The notes beneath the pieces were generated by a model. The model had not been told where the DNA came from and made no database searches. It worked only from the letters and a program-made list of their open reading frames with translations. 64,000 bases of DNA from Paraburkholderia acidipaludis NBRC 101816 (GTDB taxonomy: Bacteria > Pseudomonadota > Gammaproteobacteria > Burkholderiales > Burkholderiaceae): the NCBI RefSeq assembly GCF_000684975.1, contig NZ_BAXZ01000021.1, positions 75,438 through 139,437 on the forward strand, read 5' to 3'. This document shows positions 51,862 to 63,044 of this stretch, piece after piece; position 1 is the stretch's first letter, and every line of letters begins with the position of its first letter. The translations under genes and the position numbers were made by a program.

Positions 51862-52838
51862 GTCGGGGCCCCGTAATTGTCGCTCACGCTGCCCATGAGG
51901 TAGATGAAGATGTCCTCGAGGCTTGTCTCGATGCGCTCGGCGCGCAGCGGCTTGCCGGCGACCGCGTGTTCGACGGCGGCCGCCAGCGCGGCGTGATCGA
52001 GTCCGCTCGCGTGCAGCACGGAGCCGAACACGACGGTCTGGTCGATACCCGGTGTCTCGCGCAGCCGGGCGGAAAGCGCGGCGAGCTGCTCGCCGTGGAT
52101 GGCCCAGGTCGCCAGGTCCTGCGAGGCGATCACCTCGGCGGCGGTGCCCTGCGCGAGCAGCTTGCCGTAGGCGATGTAGGCCAGCTTGTGGCAGCGCTCC
52201 GCTTCGTCCATGTAGTGCGTGCTCACGAGCACGGAGATGCCGCGCGCCGCGAGGCGATGCAGCTCCTCCCAGAACTCGCGGCGCGCGTTGGGATCGACGC
52301 CGGCCGTCGGCTCGTCGAGCAGCAGCAGTTGCGGCTCATGCAGCATGCAGGCGGCCAGCGCGAGACGCTGTTTCCAGCCGCCGGAGAGCGCGCCCGTGAG
52401 CTGGCTCGCGCGGCTCGCGAGGCCGAGCGATTCGAGCGCGCGGTCCACCGCCTCGCGCCGGTTCGGCATCTGGTAGATGCGCGCGACGAAGTCGAGGTTC
52501 TCGCGGATCGTGAGGTCTTCCCAGTACGAGAAGCGTTGCGTCATGTAGCCGACGCGCCGCTTGATCTGCTCGCTTTCGCGCACGATGTCGTAGCCGAGGC
52601 AGGTGCCCGAGCCCGAATCGGGCGTGAGGAGCCCGCACATGAGGCGGATCGAGGTGGTCTTGCCGCTGCCGTTCGGGCCGAGGAAGCCGAAGATCTCGCC
52701 GCGCGCCACGCGCAGCGAGACGTTGTTGACCACGTGCTTGCTGCCGAAGTGCTTGTTGAGCTGGCGGACGTCGATGACGTAATCGGGCTGCGGCGCGCCT
52801 TCGTGCGCGCTCCCGGGCGGGTTTTCGTGCCCGCTCAT
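51858..52838 (-). CDS. ABC exporter ATP-binding protein
   Basis: 326 residues from ATG 52838, which overlaps the HlyD gene stop (ATGA). A single ABC domain has Walker A GPNGSGKTT, Q-loop MTQRFSYWEDLT, signature LSGGWKQRLALA, Walker B LLLLDEPTAGVD and the His switch STHYMDEAERC. The C-terminal 90 residues are an extension typical of YbhF-like ABC-2 exporters (LEDIFIYLMG). E. coli YbhF has two such domains; this protein has one. Confidence 0.94.
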   Translation of the reverse strand: MSGHENPPGSAHEGAPQPDYVIDVRQLNKHFGSKHVVNNVSLRVARGEIFGFLGPNGSGKTTSIRLMCGLLTPDSGSGTCLGYDIVRESEQIKRRVGYMTQRFSYWEDLTIRENLDFVARIYQMPNRREAVDRALESLGLASRASQLTGALSGGWKQRLALAACMLHEPQLLLLDEPTAGVDPNARREFWEELHRLAARGISVLVSTHYMDEAERCHKLAYIAYGKLLAQGTAAEVIASQDLATWAIHGEQLAALSARLRETPGIDQTVVFGSVLHASGLDHAALAAAVEHAVAGKPLRAERIETSLEDIFIYLMGSVSDNYGAPT

Positions 52839-53788
52839 GGGAGCCGCACCTCCACGGGCTGGCCCGGGTGCAGCTTCGCGGCATCGTCGGGCGAGGCATG
52901 CGCCTCGATCATGAAGACGAGCTTTTCGCGATTCTCGTTGCTGTAGATGACGGGCGGCGTGTATTCGGCGGCGTTCGAAACCCAGGTGATGGCCGCGGGG
53001 ATGTCGGCCGCACAGCCGTCGCAGCGAATCTCGATCCGGCGGCCGGGCGCGAGCGAGCCGACCACGGCTTCCGGCACGAAGAAGCGCACTTTCACGTTCT
53101 GCGGCGGCAGCATCTGCACGACCGGGCTGCCCGCCTGCACCCATTCGCCCACGCGATAGAGCGTGTCGTAGACGAGCCCCGCCTGCGGCGCGGCCACGCG
53201 CTTCTGGTCGAGCTTCCATTGCGCCTGCGCGAGCGCGGCCTGCGCCGCCTCGATCTGGGCGGCCTGGGCTGCGATCTGCGCCGCGCGGCCCGGCAGGTTC
53301 GCCACCGTCACCTGATTGCGCAGTTCGCGCACCTGCGCGGCCGTGGAGGCGGCGTCGGCGCGCGAGTCGTCGAGCTGCGCGCGGGCAATGCCGCCCGCGC
53401 GAAACTGCGCCTCGTCGCGCGCGAGCTGCAGCGCCGCCTTCTGCGCATTGGCGACGGCTTCTGCGAGCTGCGCCTCGGTCACGCGCACCTCGGGCGGCCG
53501 CTTGCCCGTCTGCAGGTCGGCGAACTGCGCGCGCGCGGCGGCGAGCTGATGGCGCGCTTCGTCGAGCGCGGCGGTTTCGTCGGCGGCTTCGAGCGCAAAG
53601 ACCGGCGCCGCCGTGGCGACCTGCTGACCGCGCTGCACGTCGAGCTCGGTCAGCGTGCCCGATTGCGAAGACGAGAGATAGACGTACTCGCCTTCCACGT
53701 AGCCTTGCCAGACCGGCGCTTCGTGTCGCGAGCAGCCCGCGAGCGCGGCTGCGGCGCAGAGTGCGGCGCAAAGTGGCAGACGGTTCAC
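52835..53788 (-). CDS. HlyD-family periplasmic adaptor lipoprotein (YbhG-like)
   Basis: 317 residues. The lipobox LAGC (near residue 19) is followed by the biotinyl-lipoyl-like domain (VEGEYVYLSSSQSGTLTELDVQRGQQVA), a long helical hairpin (about 75-200, many Ala/Gln/Arg heptads) and beta-barrel strands with RVAAPQAGLVYDTLYRVGEWVQAGSPVVQMLPPQNVKVRFFVPE. It links the inner-membrane ABC pump to the outer-membrane factor. It overlaps both the TetR gene (53785-53788) and the ATPase gene (52835-52838) by 4 bp. Confidence 0.93.
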   Translation of the reverse strand: MNRLPLCAALCAAAALAGCSRHEAPVWQGYVEGEYVYLSSSQSGTLTELDVQRGQQVATAAPVFALEAADETAALDEARHQLAAARAQFADLQTGKRPPEVRVTEAQLAEAVANAQKAALQLARDEAQFRAGGIARAQLDDSRADAASTAAQVRELRNQVTVANLPGRAAQIAAQAAQIEAAQAALAQAQWKLDQKRVAAPQAGLVYDTLYRVGEWVQAGSPVVQMLPPQNVKVRFFVPEAVVGSLAPGRRIEIRCDGCAADIPAAITWVSNAAEYTPPVIYSNENREKLVFMIEAHASPDDAAKLHPGQPVEVRLP

Positions 53789-54516
53789 CGGGCGCTCCCG
53801 CGCGTGCGCGTCTTCGGTATGGGGGCCGGCGCCTGCAACGCGGCCGAGACGAGCGCGGTAACGTGCCGCTGAAGAGCGTCGGGTTCGATCTTCGGCAGGC
53901 CGCGCGTGGTCTGCCAGGCTTTCGCCGTGGCGAGCGGCAGCATGACGAGCGCAATGATCGACACGAAGAGCAGCGGCGCTTCGAGCGCCGGATTGACGGT
54001 GCCGCCGCGCTGCGCCTCGCCGATCTGCTGTGCGAACTGCTGCAGCCGGCCGACGGGCACCCGCGCGAGTACGCGCTCGCGCAGCAGGCCGCCTTCATTG
54101 ACGATTTCGCGCAGCCATAGCGCCGGCAGCCACGGCAGGCGCCCGGTCACGTCGAAGAGCCGCGCGACGAGCGCGAGGGCCAGCGCGTGCGCATCTTCCT
54201 CGCCGCCTTCTGCAATGCCCGACCAGACGAATTCGATTGCGCGGGCGATGCGCTCTTCCACGACGGCGTCGAGCAGCTTTTCGCGGTTGGTGAAGTAGTA
54301 ATGGACCATGGCGGAGGTGACGCCCGCCGCGGCGGCGATCTGGGCCATGGTCGTGGCGGCGATGCCCTGGTCGGCGAAGAGCTGCGTGGCGCAGGCGAGG
54401 AGGCGCTCGCGAACGTCGGGATCCGCGCTGGCACGACGCCTGCCGCGCGGCCGGGGCGGGTCGCCCTCGGGCTGCGAGGCGTGCGGCATGACAGGGGCGG
54501 TGGCGCGCTGGATCAT
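53785..54516 (-). CDS. TetR-family regulator of the efflux operon (CecR/YbiH-like)
   Basis: 243 residues. The helix-turn-helix is at about 40-85 (LFADQGIAATTMAQIAAAAGVTSAMVHYYFTNREKLLDAVVEE), followed by a helical ligand-binding domain like that of CecR. A Pro/Arg-rich N-terminus of 30 residues precedes it. The gene is first in the operon and overlaps hlyD by 4 bp, so it probably represses itself and the pump until a toxic compound binds. A CTAA-N8-TTAG dyad (on the plus strand at about 54526-54541) close to its start may be its operator. Confidence 0.92.
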   Translation of the reverse strand: MIQRATAPVMPHASQPEGDPPRPRGRRRASADPDVRERLLACATQLFADQGIAATTMAQIAAAAGVTSAMVHYYFTNREKLLDAVVEERIARAIEFVWSGIAEGGEEDAHALALALVARLFDVTGRLPWLPALWLREIVNEGGLLRERVLARVPVGRLQQFAQQIGEAQRGGTVNPALEAPLLFVSIIALVMLPLATAKAWQTTRGLPKIEPDALQRHVTALVSAALQAPAPIPKTRTRGSAR

Positions 54517-54682
54517 TCTTCCAGTCTAATTCACGCGTTAGTTAAGTTCAAAGCCGGCGCGCGGCGAGGCAGGTTTTTATATTTTCGTGCCCCGTTTCAG
54601 ACATCTCCTATACAAAAGTGCCGACGCGTCGTTCAGGCTGTGAGCTTCAGCCCTAGGGCTTTGAGCTCATATTGCCAAAAAA

Positions 54683-55297
54683 ATGGACCAGACAATCAAG
54701 CGCATCGTGGCCATCGACGACCACCCCATCGTGCTCAAGATGCTTGCCAACGTGCTGCACCCGGAATACGAACTGGCGGGCGAGAGCAGTGACGGTGAAG
54801 AAGGGCTGCGGCTGGTGCAGTCGCTGCAGCCGGACCTCGTGATTCTCGATCTGGAACTGCCGAAGCTCGACGGCCTTTCCGTCATTCGCGCCGTTCACGC
54901 GAAGCAGCCGGCCACGCGCATTCTCGTGCTCTCGGCGAAGCCGGAGCAGGTGATGGCGAACCACACGCGCACCGCGGGGGCGAACGGCTATGTGAGCAAA
55001 AGCCGCGGCGTGGAGGATCTGTGCGCCGTGGTGAAGGCGGTGCTGCTGGGCTACGACTGCTTTCCGGCCGGCAGTTGCGGCGGCGTGCGCGACGCCGCGC
55101 TCAACGGGCTTTCGCCGCGCGAAGTGGAAGTGCTGCAATATCTCGCGCGCGGCATGAGCAACAAGGGCATTGCGGCGCGCCTTGGGTTGTCGGACAAAAC
55201 GGTCAGCACCTACAAGACCCGCGTGCTCGACAAGCTCGGCGTGTCCTCGCTCGCGGCGCTGATCGAGTTCGCCACGCTCAACAAGCTTCTCGAATGA
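54683..55297 (+). CDS. Orphan NarL/BvgA-type response regulator
   Basis: 204 residues. The receiver domain has the acidic pair in AIDDHPIVLKML (Asp12, Asp13), phospho-acceptor Asp56 in VILDLELPKLDGL, and the switch Ser/Lys (LVLSAK, YVSKS). The C-terminal LuxR-type HTH has LSPREVEVLQYLARGMSNKGIAARLGLSDKTVSTYKTRVLDKLG. The sequence resembles Bordetella BvgA from end to end, including the GYxxFP linker region. No histidine kinase gene lies in the window, so its partner is elsewhere. Target genes cannot be inferred. Confidence 0.92.
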   Translation: MDQTIKRIVAIDDHPIVLKMLANVLHPEYELAGESSDGEEGLRLVQSLQPDLVILDLELPKLDGLSVIRAVHAKQPATRILVLSAKPEQVMANHTRTAGANGYVSKSRGVEDLCAVVKAVLLGYDCFPAGSCGGVRDAALNGLSPREVEVLQYLARGMSNKGIAARLGLSDKTVSTYKTRVLDKLGVSSLAALIEFATLNKLLE

Positions 55298-55323
55298 AAA
55301 AAAAGCCCGACTTTCGTCGGGCT
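55297..55323 (-). terminator. Rho-independent terminator of acnA
   Basis: AGCCCGAC (55304-55311) and GTCGGGCT (55316-55323) enclose TTTC. An A-run at 55297-55304 becomes the T-tract on the minus strand, so the hairpin ends acnA transcription about 50 bp past its stop. It begins right at the response regulator's stop codon. Confidence 0.82.
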
Positions 55324-55375
55324 TCCAAGTGTGACTGCATCCGTTGCCGGATGCAGCACCTGCAAAGCTTCCTGC

Positions 55376-58093
<2,718 letters not shown>

Positions 58094-58160
58094 GGTGTTT
58101 TCCTTCGTTTAATCGCGGAAATTACGCTTACGACACGTTTGCTGCTGTTTACCTTACTTC

Positions 58161-59624
58161 TCAGATCACGTACATGTCGACGTACTCGTTGACGGGCATG
58201 GCGTAAAGCCGTGCCGCATCGAGCGAGACGTCGAGAATCGCCTGCTGCTGCTTCGCGGGGAAGCGGCGCGCGAGGTTGGTGCGAAACTTCTCGACCAGCA
58301 GCGGGATGCCTTCGTCGCGGCGCCGCTTGTGGCCGATCGGGTATTCCACCACGACTTCCGCGAGCGTCGTGCCGTCGTTCAGCTCGACGGTCAGCGCGTT
58401 GGCAATCGAACGCTTGTCCGGATCGTGGTAATCCTTCGTGAACTGCGGGTCTTCGACACAGGCCGTCTTCGCGCGCAGCGCGTCGATGCGCGCGTCGCCC
58501 GCCACGTCGTCCTCGTAATCGGCGGCCGTGAGGCGCCCGAAGAGGAGCGGCACGGCGACCATGTACTGGATGCAGTGGTCGCGGTCGGCCGGGTTCGCGA
58601 GCGGCCCGGTCTTGTCGATGATGCGGATCGCCGCTTCGTGCGTGCGTATCGTGATCCGCTTGATGTCCTCCGCCGTCTTGCCCATTTGCGCGAGCGTGCC
58701 GTGCAGCGTCATCGCGGCTTCGGCCGCGGTCTGCGCGTGGAATTCGGCGGGGAACGAAATCTTGAACAGCACGTTTTCCATTACGTACGTGCCGTAGGGG
58801 CGCTGGAAACGGAACGGCTGTCCCTTGAACGAGACGTCGTAAAAGCCCCAGGTCTGCGCCGTGAGCGCCGAGGGGTAGCCCATCTCGCCCGTCTTCGCGA
58901 TCAGCGCGAGGCGCACGGCGCGCGAGGTGGCGTCGCCGGCGGCCCACGACTTGCGCGAGCCGGTGTTGGGCGCGTGGCGGTAGGTGCGCAGCGCCTGGCC
59001 GTCCACCATCGCGAGCGAGACGGCGTTGATCAGCTCGTCGCGCGTGAGCCCGAGCATCTGCCCGACCACGGCGGTCGAGGCGAGCTTCACGAGCAGCACG
59101 TGGTCGAGGCCGACCTTGTTAAAGGCGTTTTCCAGGGCAAGGCAGCCCTGGATCTCGTGAGCCTTCACCATGCCGACAAGCACGTCCTTCATGGTGAACG
59201 GCGGCTTGCCGTGGGCGACGGCCGTGCGCGAGAGCCAGTCGGCCGTGGCGAGGATGCCGCCGAGATTGTCCGACGGGTGGCCCCATTCGGCGGCGAGCCA
59301 CGTGTCGTTGAAGTCGAGCCAGCGGATCATCGCGCCGATATTGAAGGCGGCCTGAACCGGGTCGAGCTGGAATGAGGTGCCCGGCACCTTCGCGCCGTGC
59401 GGGACGATCGTGCCCGGCACGACCGGTCCCAGCAGCTTGGTGCAGGCCGGGTAGGAGAGGGCCTCGAGCCCGCAGCCCAGTGTGTCGATCAGGCAATGAC
59501 GCGCGGTCGAGAGCGCGAGTGCGCTGTCGACACCGTCTATGGCAAACCCGTTCAGGACATAGTCGACGATATCGACCAGGACCTGATCCGGCTGGGGCCG
59601 GACATGGGCGATCGGAGCGGACAT
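58161..59624 (-). CDS. prpD: 2-methylcitrate dehydratase / MmgE-PrpD family
   Basis: 487 residues from ATG 59624 with GGGAAG upstream; the frame stays open further but with low-complexity sequence. MmgE/PrpD fold motifs are LIDTLGCGLEALSYPACTKLLGP, RWLDFNDTWLAAEWGHPSDNLGGILA, VLVGMVKAHEIQGCLALENAFNKVGLDHVLLV and YHDPDKRSIANALTVEL. It dehydrates 2-methylcitrate to 2-methyl-cis-aconitate in propionate breakdown and often also accepts citrate. It lies 67 bp before acnA on the same strand; prpB and prpC are not in the window. Confidence 0.94.
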   Translation of the reverse strand: MSAPIAHVRPQPDQVLVDIVDYVLNGFAIDGVDSALALSTARHCLIDTLGCGLEALSYPACTKLLGPVVPGTIVPHGAKVPGTSFQLDPVQAAFNIGAMIRWLDFNDTWLAAEWGHPSDNLGGILATADWLSRTAVAHGKPPFTMKDVLVGMVKAHEIQGCLALENAFNKVGLDHVLLVKLASTAVVGQMLGLTRDELINAVSLAMVDGQALRTYRHAPNTGSRKSWAAGDATSRAVRLALIAKTGEMGYPSALTAQTWGFYDVSFKGQPFRFQRPYGTYVMENVLFKISFPAEFHAQTAAEAAMTLHGTLAQMGKTAEDIKRITIRTHEAAIRIIDKTGPLANPADRDHCIQYMVAVPLLFGRLTAADYEDDVAGDARIDALRAKTACVEDPQFTKDYHDPDKRSIANALTVELNDGTTLAEVVVEYPIGHKRRRDEGIPLLVEKFRTNLARRFPAKQQQAILDVSLDAARLYAMPVNEYVDMYVI

Positions 59625-59650
59625 CGAGGCTTCCCGTGCGCCTTGGGCGC

Positions 59651-60193
59651 TTACTGGCCCGTCGCGCCGCTGGCGGCCGCCGGAGCGCGGTTCGCCGGGT
59701 TCAGCGCCTGAGCCTGGGTCGGCGCCAGCGCGCCTTGCTGCATTGCAACAGTCTTGCACTCGTCGGCCAGGCGCGAGCTGTCCTTATCCGAGAACAGCAT
59801 CGCCTTGGTCGGGATCACGACGAGGTCGAGGCCCGTGGCGGCGTCGTGGAAGCGGTCGGCCCCGGTCGTGGTGACCTGGCGCGGCAGGTTGTAGTTCTTG
59901 TCGGCCCAGTGGACGGTGACGATCTGGTCACGCGCCATGTCGCCCTTCAGGTCGAACGCCATGCCTTCGGCGCAGCTCCAGTGTTCCGAGCCTTCCGGGA
60001 TCGGATCGACCTTGGCTTCCTTGGCCGGGTTGGCCTTGCGCTTGATGATGCGATGCTTCGGGGCCGGCTTTTTCGGCGTCGTGGCGGCCGTTTTGGCCGT
60101 GGTCGACGATGCCTGGGCGGCGGCGTCGTTCGCGGCCAGCAACATCGACGAGGACAGTGCGCCAACAACGGCGGCGATCAGCAATTTCTTCAT
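59651..60193 (-). CDS. Exported protein with MliC-like domain
   Basis: 180 residues. A signal peptide (MKKLLIAAVVGALSSSMLLA, cleavage near residue 27) is followed by a basic, Thr/Lys-rich linker (about 30-65). A compact domain (about 70-145) runs HWSCAEGMAFDL, VTVHWADKNYNLPRQVTTTGADRF, LVVIPTKAMLFSDKDSSRLADECK. The paired Cys and the strand pattern resemble MliC/PliC lysozyme inhibitors, but the match is loose. A Pro/Ala tail ends the protein. It starts the minus-strand run with prpD (26 bp gap). A periplasmic location is likely; lysozyme inhibition is a hypothesis. Confidence 0.65.
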   Translation of the reverse strand: MKKLLIAAVVGALSSSMLLAANDAAAQASSTTAKTAATTPKKPAPKHRIIKRKANPAKEAKVDPIPEGSEHWSCAEGMAFDLKGDMARDQIVTVHWADKNYNLPRQVTTTGADRFHDAATGLDLVVIPTKAMLFSDKDSSRLADECKTVAMQQGALAPTQAQALNPANRAPAAASGATGQ

Positions 60194-60357
60194 GGAGTCA
60201 GACCTTTATCTTTCAAACTCGGTTGATCAGTGCGCGGCCGCGCGACGCGGCCACAAGCTAGCACTGCGCACGCCCCGAGAGCGCGCAGCGGACGCTATTT
60301 TCACCTATTTGTCGGCTTGAACTTCAATTTCTGCGGCGCGGTGTGATTTACCTCGAT

Positions 60358-61374
60358 TCACGGCGCGTTCTCCCGCGCGAGTTCGCCCGGCGCAAAAAGC
60401 GGTGCGGCCTCGGGCGGCACGGCGCGGCCCGTGGCGCGCGCGCGGCGCAGCACGGACCAGTAGTAACGGTAGCTCGCGCGGTCATGCAGGGTGTCGCCGT
60501 GGCGCGTCGGGCCCCACTGCGCGCTTTGCGCCGCAAGCAGAATCTCCGTGGCCAGCGCGATTTCCTCGTCGCGCGGCGCGAACGCGGCCACGATGGCGGG
60601 AATCTGCGCGGGATGGATGCTCCACATGCGCGTGTAGCCGAACTCGTTGCGCGCGCGGGTCGCGTCGTTCGCGACCACGTCCATGTCGCGCACTTCGGTG
60701 CTGACGTTGTGGGAGGGCACCTTGCCGAACGCGTGGCAGGCCGCGGCGATTTCCAGCTTCGCGCGGCGCACGAGCGGGTGATCGAACTGGCCGGGCGAGC
60801 GCATGGCGGAATCGGGAATCGCGCCGTCGTGCGCGGAGACGAAGTCCATCAGGCCGAAGCTGAGCGCCTCGACACCGCGCAGCGCCGCGAGGTCGAACAC
60901 GCGCGCGAGCGCGCCGTGCGTCTCGACCAGCAGTTGGGCGGGGATCGGCTTGTCGATGCCCATTTCCACGCGCGTCGCCTCGATGAAGGCGACCATTTCG
61001 GCGGCGTCGCCCAGCGCTCGGATCTTCGGCAGCGTGATGAACGCCGGCGCGCGCTTCGCGGCGCGCAGGATCAGGCGCACGTCGTCGCGCCAGTGCGGAT
61101 GACGGAAGTCGTGAATGCGCACGCCGACGCGCCCGTAGCGGTCGTGCTCGCTGCCGAGCAGCGACGCCACGAGTTCGGCGTGCCCGGCTTCGCGGCCCAC
61201 CTGGGCGCCGTCTTCGCAGTCGAGCGTGATGTCGAAGACGGCCCCGAGCTGCTGCTGCAGCGCGAGCGATTTCAACATCAGCTTCTCGCTGCCGGCGTAG
61301 TGATCGCACGCGGGCAGGAGGGGGGGCGGCGCTTCGCCGTCAAACAGCACTTCGGCGGGAGTGATGGCGCGCAT
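60358..61374 (-). CDS. HpcH/HpaI aldolase / CitE-like citrate lyase family protein
   Basis: 338 residues from the ATG at 61374 (MRAITPAEVLFDG); the frame stays open 22 codons upstream but the family pattern begins here. TIM-barrel motifs are CDHYAGSEKLMLKSLALQQ, ITLDCEDGAQVG with the metal Asp/Glu, ITLPKIR, LLVETHGALARVFDL with the catalytic Glu, FGLMDF and MWSIHPAQI. Relatives cleave malyl-CoA, citramalyl-CoA or citryl-CoA. It lies between mdh and the prpD cluster on the same strand, as commonly seen in Burkholderiales. Confidence 0.9.
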   Translation of the reverse strand: MRAITPAEVLFDGEAPPPLLPACDHYAGSEKLMLKSLALQQQLGAVFDITLDCEDGAQVGREAGHAELVASLLGSEHDRYGRVGVRIHDFRHPHWRDDVRLILRAAKRAPAFITLPKIRALGDAAEMVAFIEATRVEMGIDKPIPAQLLVETHGALARVFDLAALRGVEALSFGLMDFVSAHDGAIPDSAMRSPGQFDHPLVRRAKLEIAAACHAFGKVPSHNVSTEVRDMDVVANDATRARNEFGYTRMWSIHPAQIPAIVAAFAPRDEEIALATEILLAAQSAQWGPTRHGDTLHDRASYRYYWSVLRRARATGRAVPPEAAPLFAPGELARENAP

Positions 61375-61494
61375 TGTCGGCGTCGGGGGTCGAATTTTGG
61401 GAGTCAAGCCTGATTCGGATGCGTTCTGCGCGGGGCGCAAGGCGCGTGCGGATCAGGTCGTGCGCGAGCCGGGGCATTCCCGGGCAGGCGCGCA

Positions 61495-61533
61495 AAAAAG
61501 CCGGAACCCGCGACGCTCACTGGGTTCCGGCTT
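61495..61533 (-). terminator. Rho-independent terminator of mdh
   Basis: AGCCGGAACCC (61500-61510) and GGGTTCCGGCT (61523-61533) are perfect 11-bp arms; the A-run at 61495-61500 is the T-tract on the minus strand. It ends 13 bp before the mdh stop. Confidence 0.85.
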
Positions 61534-61546
61534 GCCTGCATCTGGC

Positions 61547-62530
61547 TTACTTGAGCAGGTGAGCGACGCCGTCGCGCTCTTCGAGCAGCTCGTTCAGCGT
61601 GCCGTCCATCTTCTCGCGCGAGAACGCGTCGATTTCGAGGCCTTCCACGCGCTTGTACTCGCCGTTTTCGCAGGTCACCGGCACGCCGTAGACGATGTCC
61701 TCGGGGATGCCGTACGAGCCGTCCGACGGGATGCCCATCGTGACCCACTTGCCGTTCGTGCCGAGCACCCAGTCGCGCACGTGGTCGATGGCCGCGTTGG
61801 CCGCCGAAGCCGCCGACGAGAGGCCGCGCGCTTCGATGATCGCCGCGCCGCGCTTGCCGACGGTCGGGATGAAGGTGTTGCGGTTCCATTCGTCGTCGTT
61901 GATCAGCTTCGTCAGCGACTGGCCTTCCGCCGTGGCGACACGGAAGTCCGGGTACATCGTGGGCGAGTGGTTGCCCCACACGGCGAGCTTCTCGATCGAA
62001 GCGACCGGCTTGCCGGACTTGGCGGCGAGCTGCGAGAGCGCGCGGTTGTGGTCCAGGCGCAGCATGGCCGTGAAGTTCTTCTTCGGCAGATCCGGCGCCG
62101 ACTTCATGGCGATGTAGGCGTTCGTGTTGGCCGGGTTGCCGACCACGAGCACCTTCACGTCGCGGCTGGCGACGTCGTTCAGCGCCTTGCCCTGGACCGT
62201 GAAGATTTCGGCGTTGGCCGAGAGCAGATCCTTGCGCTCCATGCCCTTCGAGCGCGGACGCGCGCCCACCAGCAGGGCGACGTCGGCGTCCTTGAACGCG
62301 ACCTTCGGGTCGTCCGTGATGACCACGCCGGCGAGCAGCGGAAACGCGCAGTCGTCGAGTTCCATCACGACGCCGTTGACGGCGGCTTGCGCTTGCGGCA
62401 GGTCCAGCAGTTGCAGGATGACGGGCTGATCCTTGCCGAGCAGGTCGCCATTCGCGATACGGAACAGCAGGGAGTAAGCGATCTGACCTGCGGCGCCGGT
62501 GACGGCAACGCGCTTTGCGGGCTTAGCCAT
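61547..62530 (-). CDS. mdh: Malate dehydrogenase
   Basis: 327 residues, the cytosolic-type MDH found in Burkholderiales. It oxidises malate to oxaloacetate with NAD+. Features are the Rossmann motif [13 protein letters not shown], the NAD-binding LLDLPQA, the mobile-loop region with [17 protein letters not shown] (substrate Arg residues), [11 protein letters not shown], the LDHNRA motif and the catalytic His in [13 protein letters not shown]. It is transcribed divergently from the GntR regulator. Confidence 0.97.
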
Positions 62531-63044
62531 TGAAAATCTCCAGGAAGGTGCGTTAGACGCCAGGGTAAAACGCCATTCTATATGCGCGTTACACGAAGCG
62601 TTCGTGAAACAGGCTGGCGTGGTGCCGGGCAGGTGTCCGGCTGGCTGTCGCGACCGGTTTCACGCGCCGCGGCAGGGCGGCCGGACCGGTAACCTGTGCG
62701 ACAAAAGCCAAGGGAAACGGGACGCCGCATCAGGTGTGCCGACTCCTGCAACAGCTCGCTTTGGCTGGTCCACGAGGGCGTGGCGCGAGGGGCGCCGACG
62801 GGGCGGATCGAAACCTCTACTGCGGTGAGGGAACAGCATGATGCGAAGGTGCCTTGCGGCGCGGCGCGCCACAAGGTAGATGCTGCCGGCGGCTTCTTGC
62901 CCGTGAGGCGTGCCTGCCCGCAAACCCTTGCTCGATCGGCAGTGTAGGAGTCGGAAGGGTCAAAGTCAACCGTATCTTATGTCTTATATAAGACATATCT
63001 ATGACACGGGAAAGGCTGGACGCCGGGGCAGGCTTTGTGTTGAA
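62531..63044. other. Divergent intergenic region between mdh and the GntR gene
   Basis: About 510 bp. The left 430 bp shows no supported gene and contains the mdh leader and promoter area. The right end is AT-rich and holds the palindrome at 62978-62997. Confidence 0.5.
62978..62997. promoter_or_regulatory. Perfect palindrome, probable GntR operator
   Basis: A 20-bp perfect palindrome centred on TAAGAC/GTCTTA (core GTCTTATATAAGAC, 62981-62994) lies about 50 bp before the GntR start. The GT...AC frame fits GntR/HutC-type operators, so autoregulation or control of the mdh side is likely. Confidence 0.65.
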
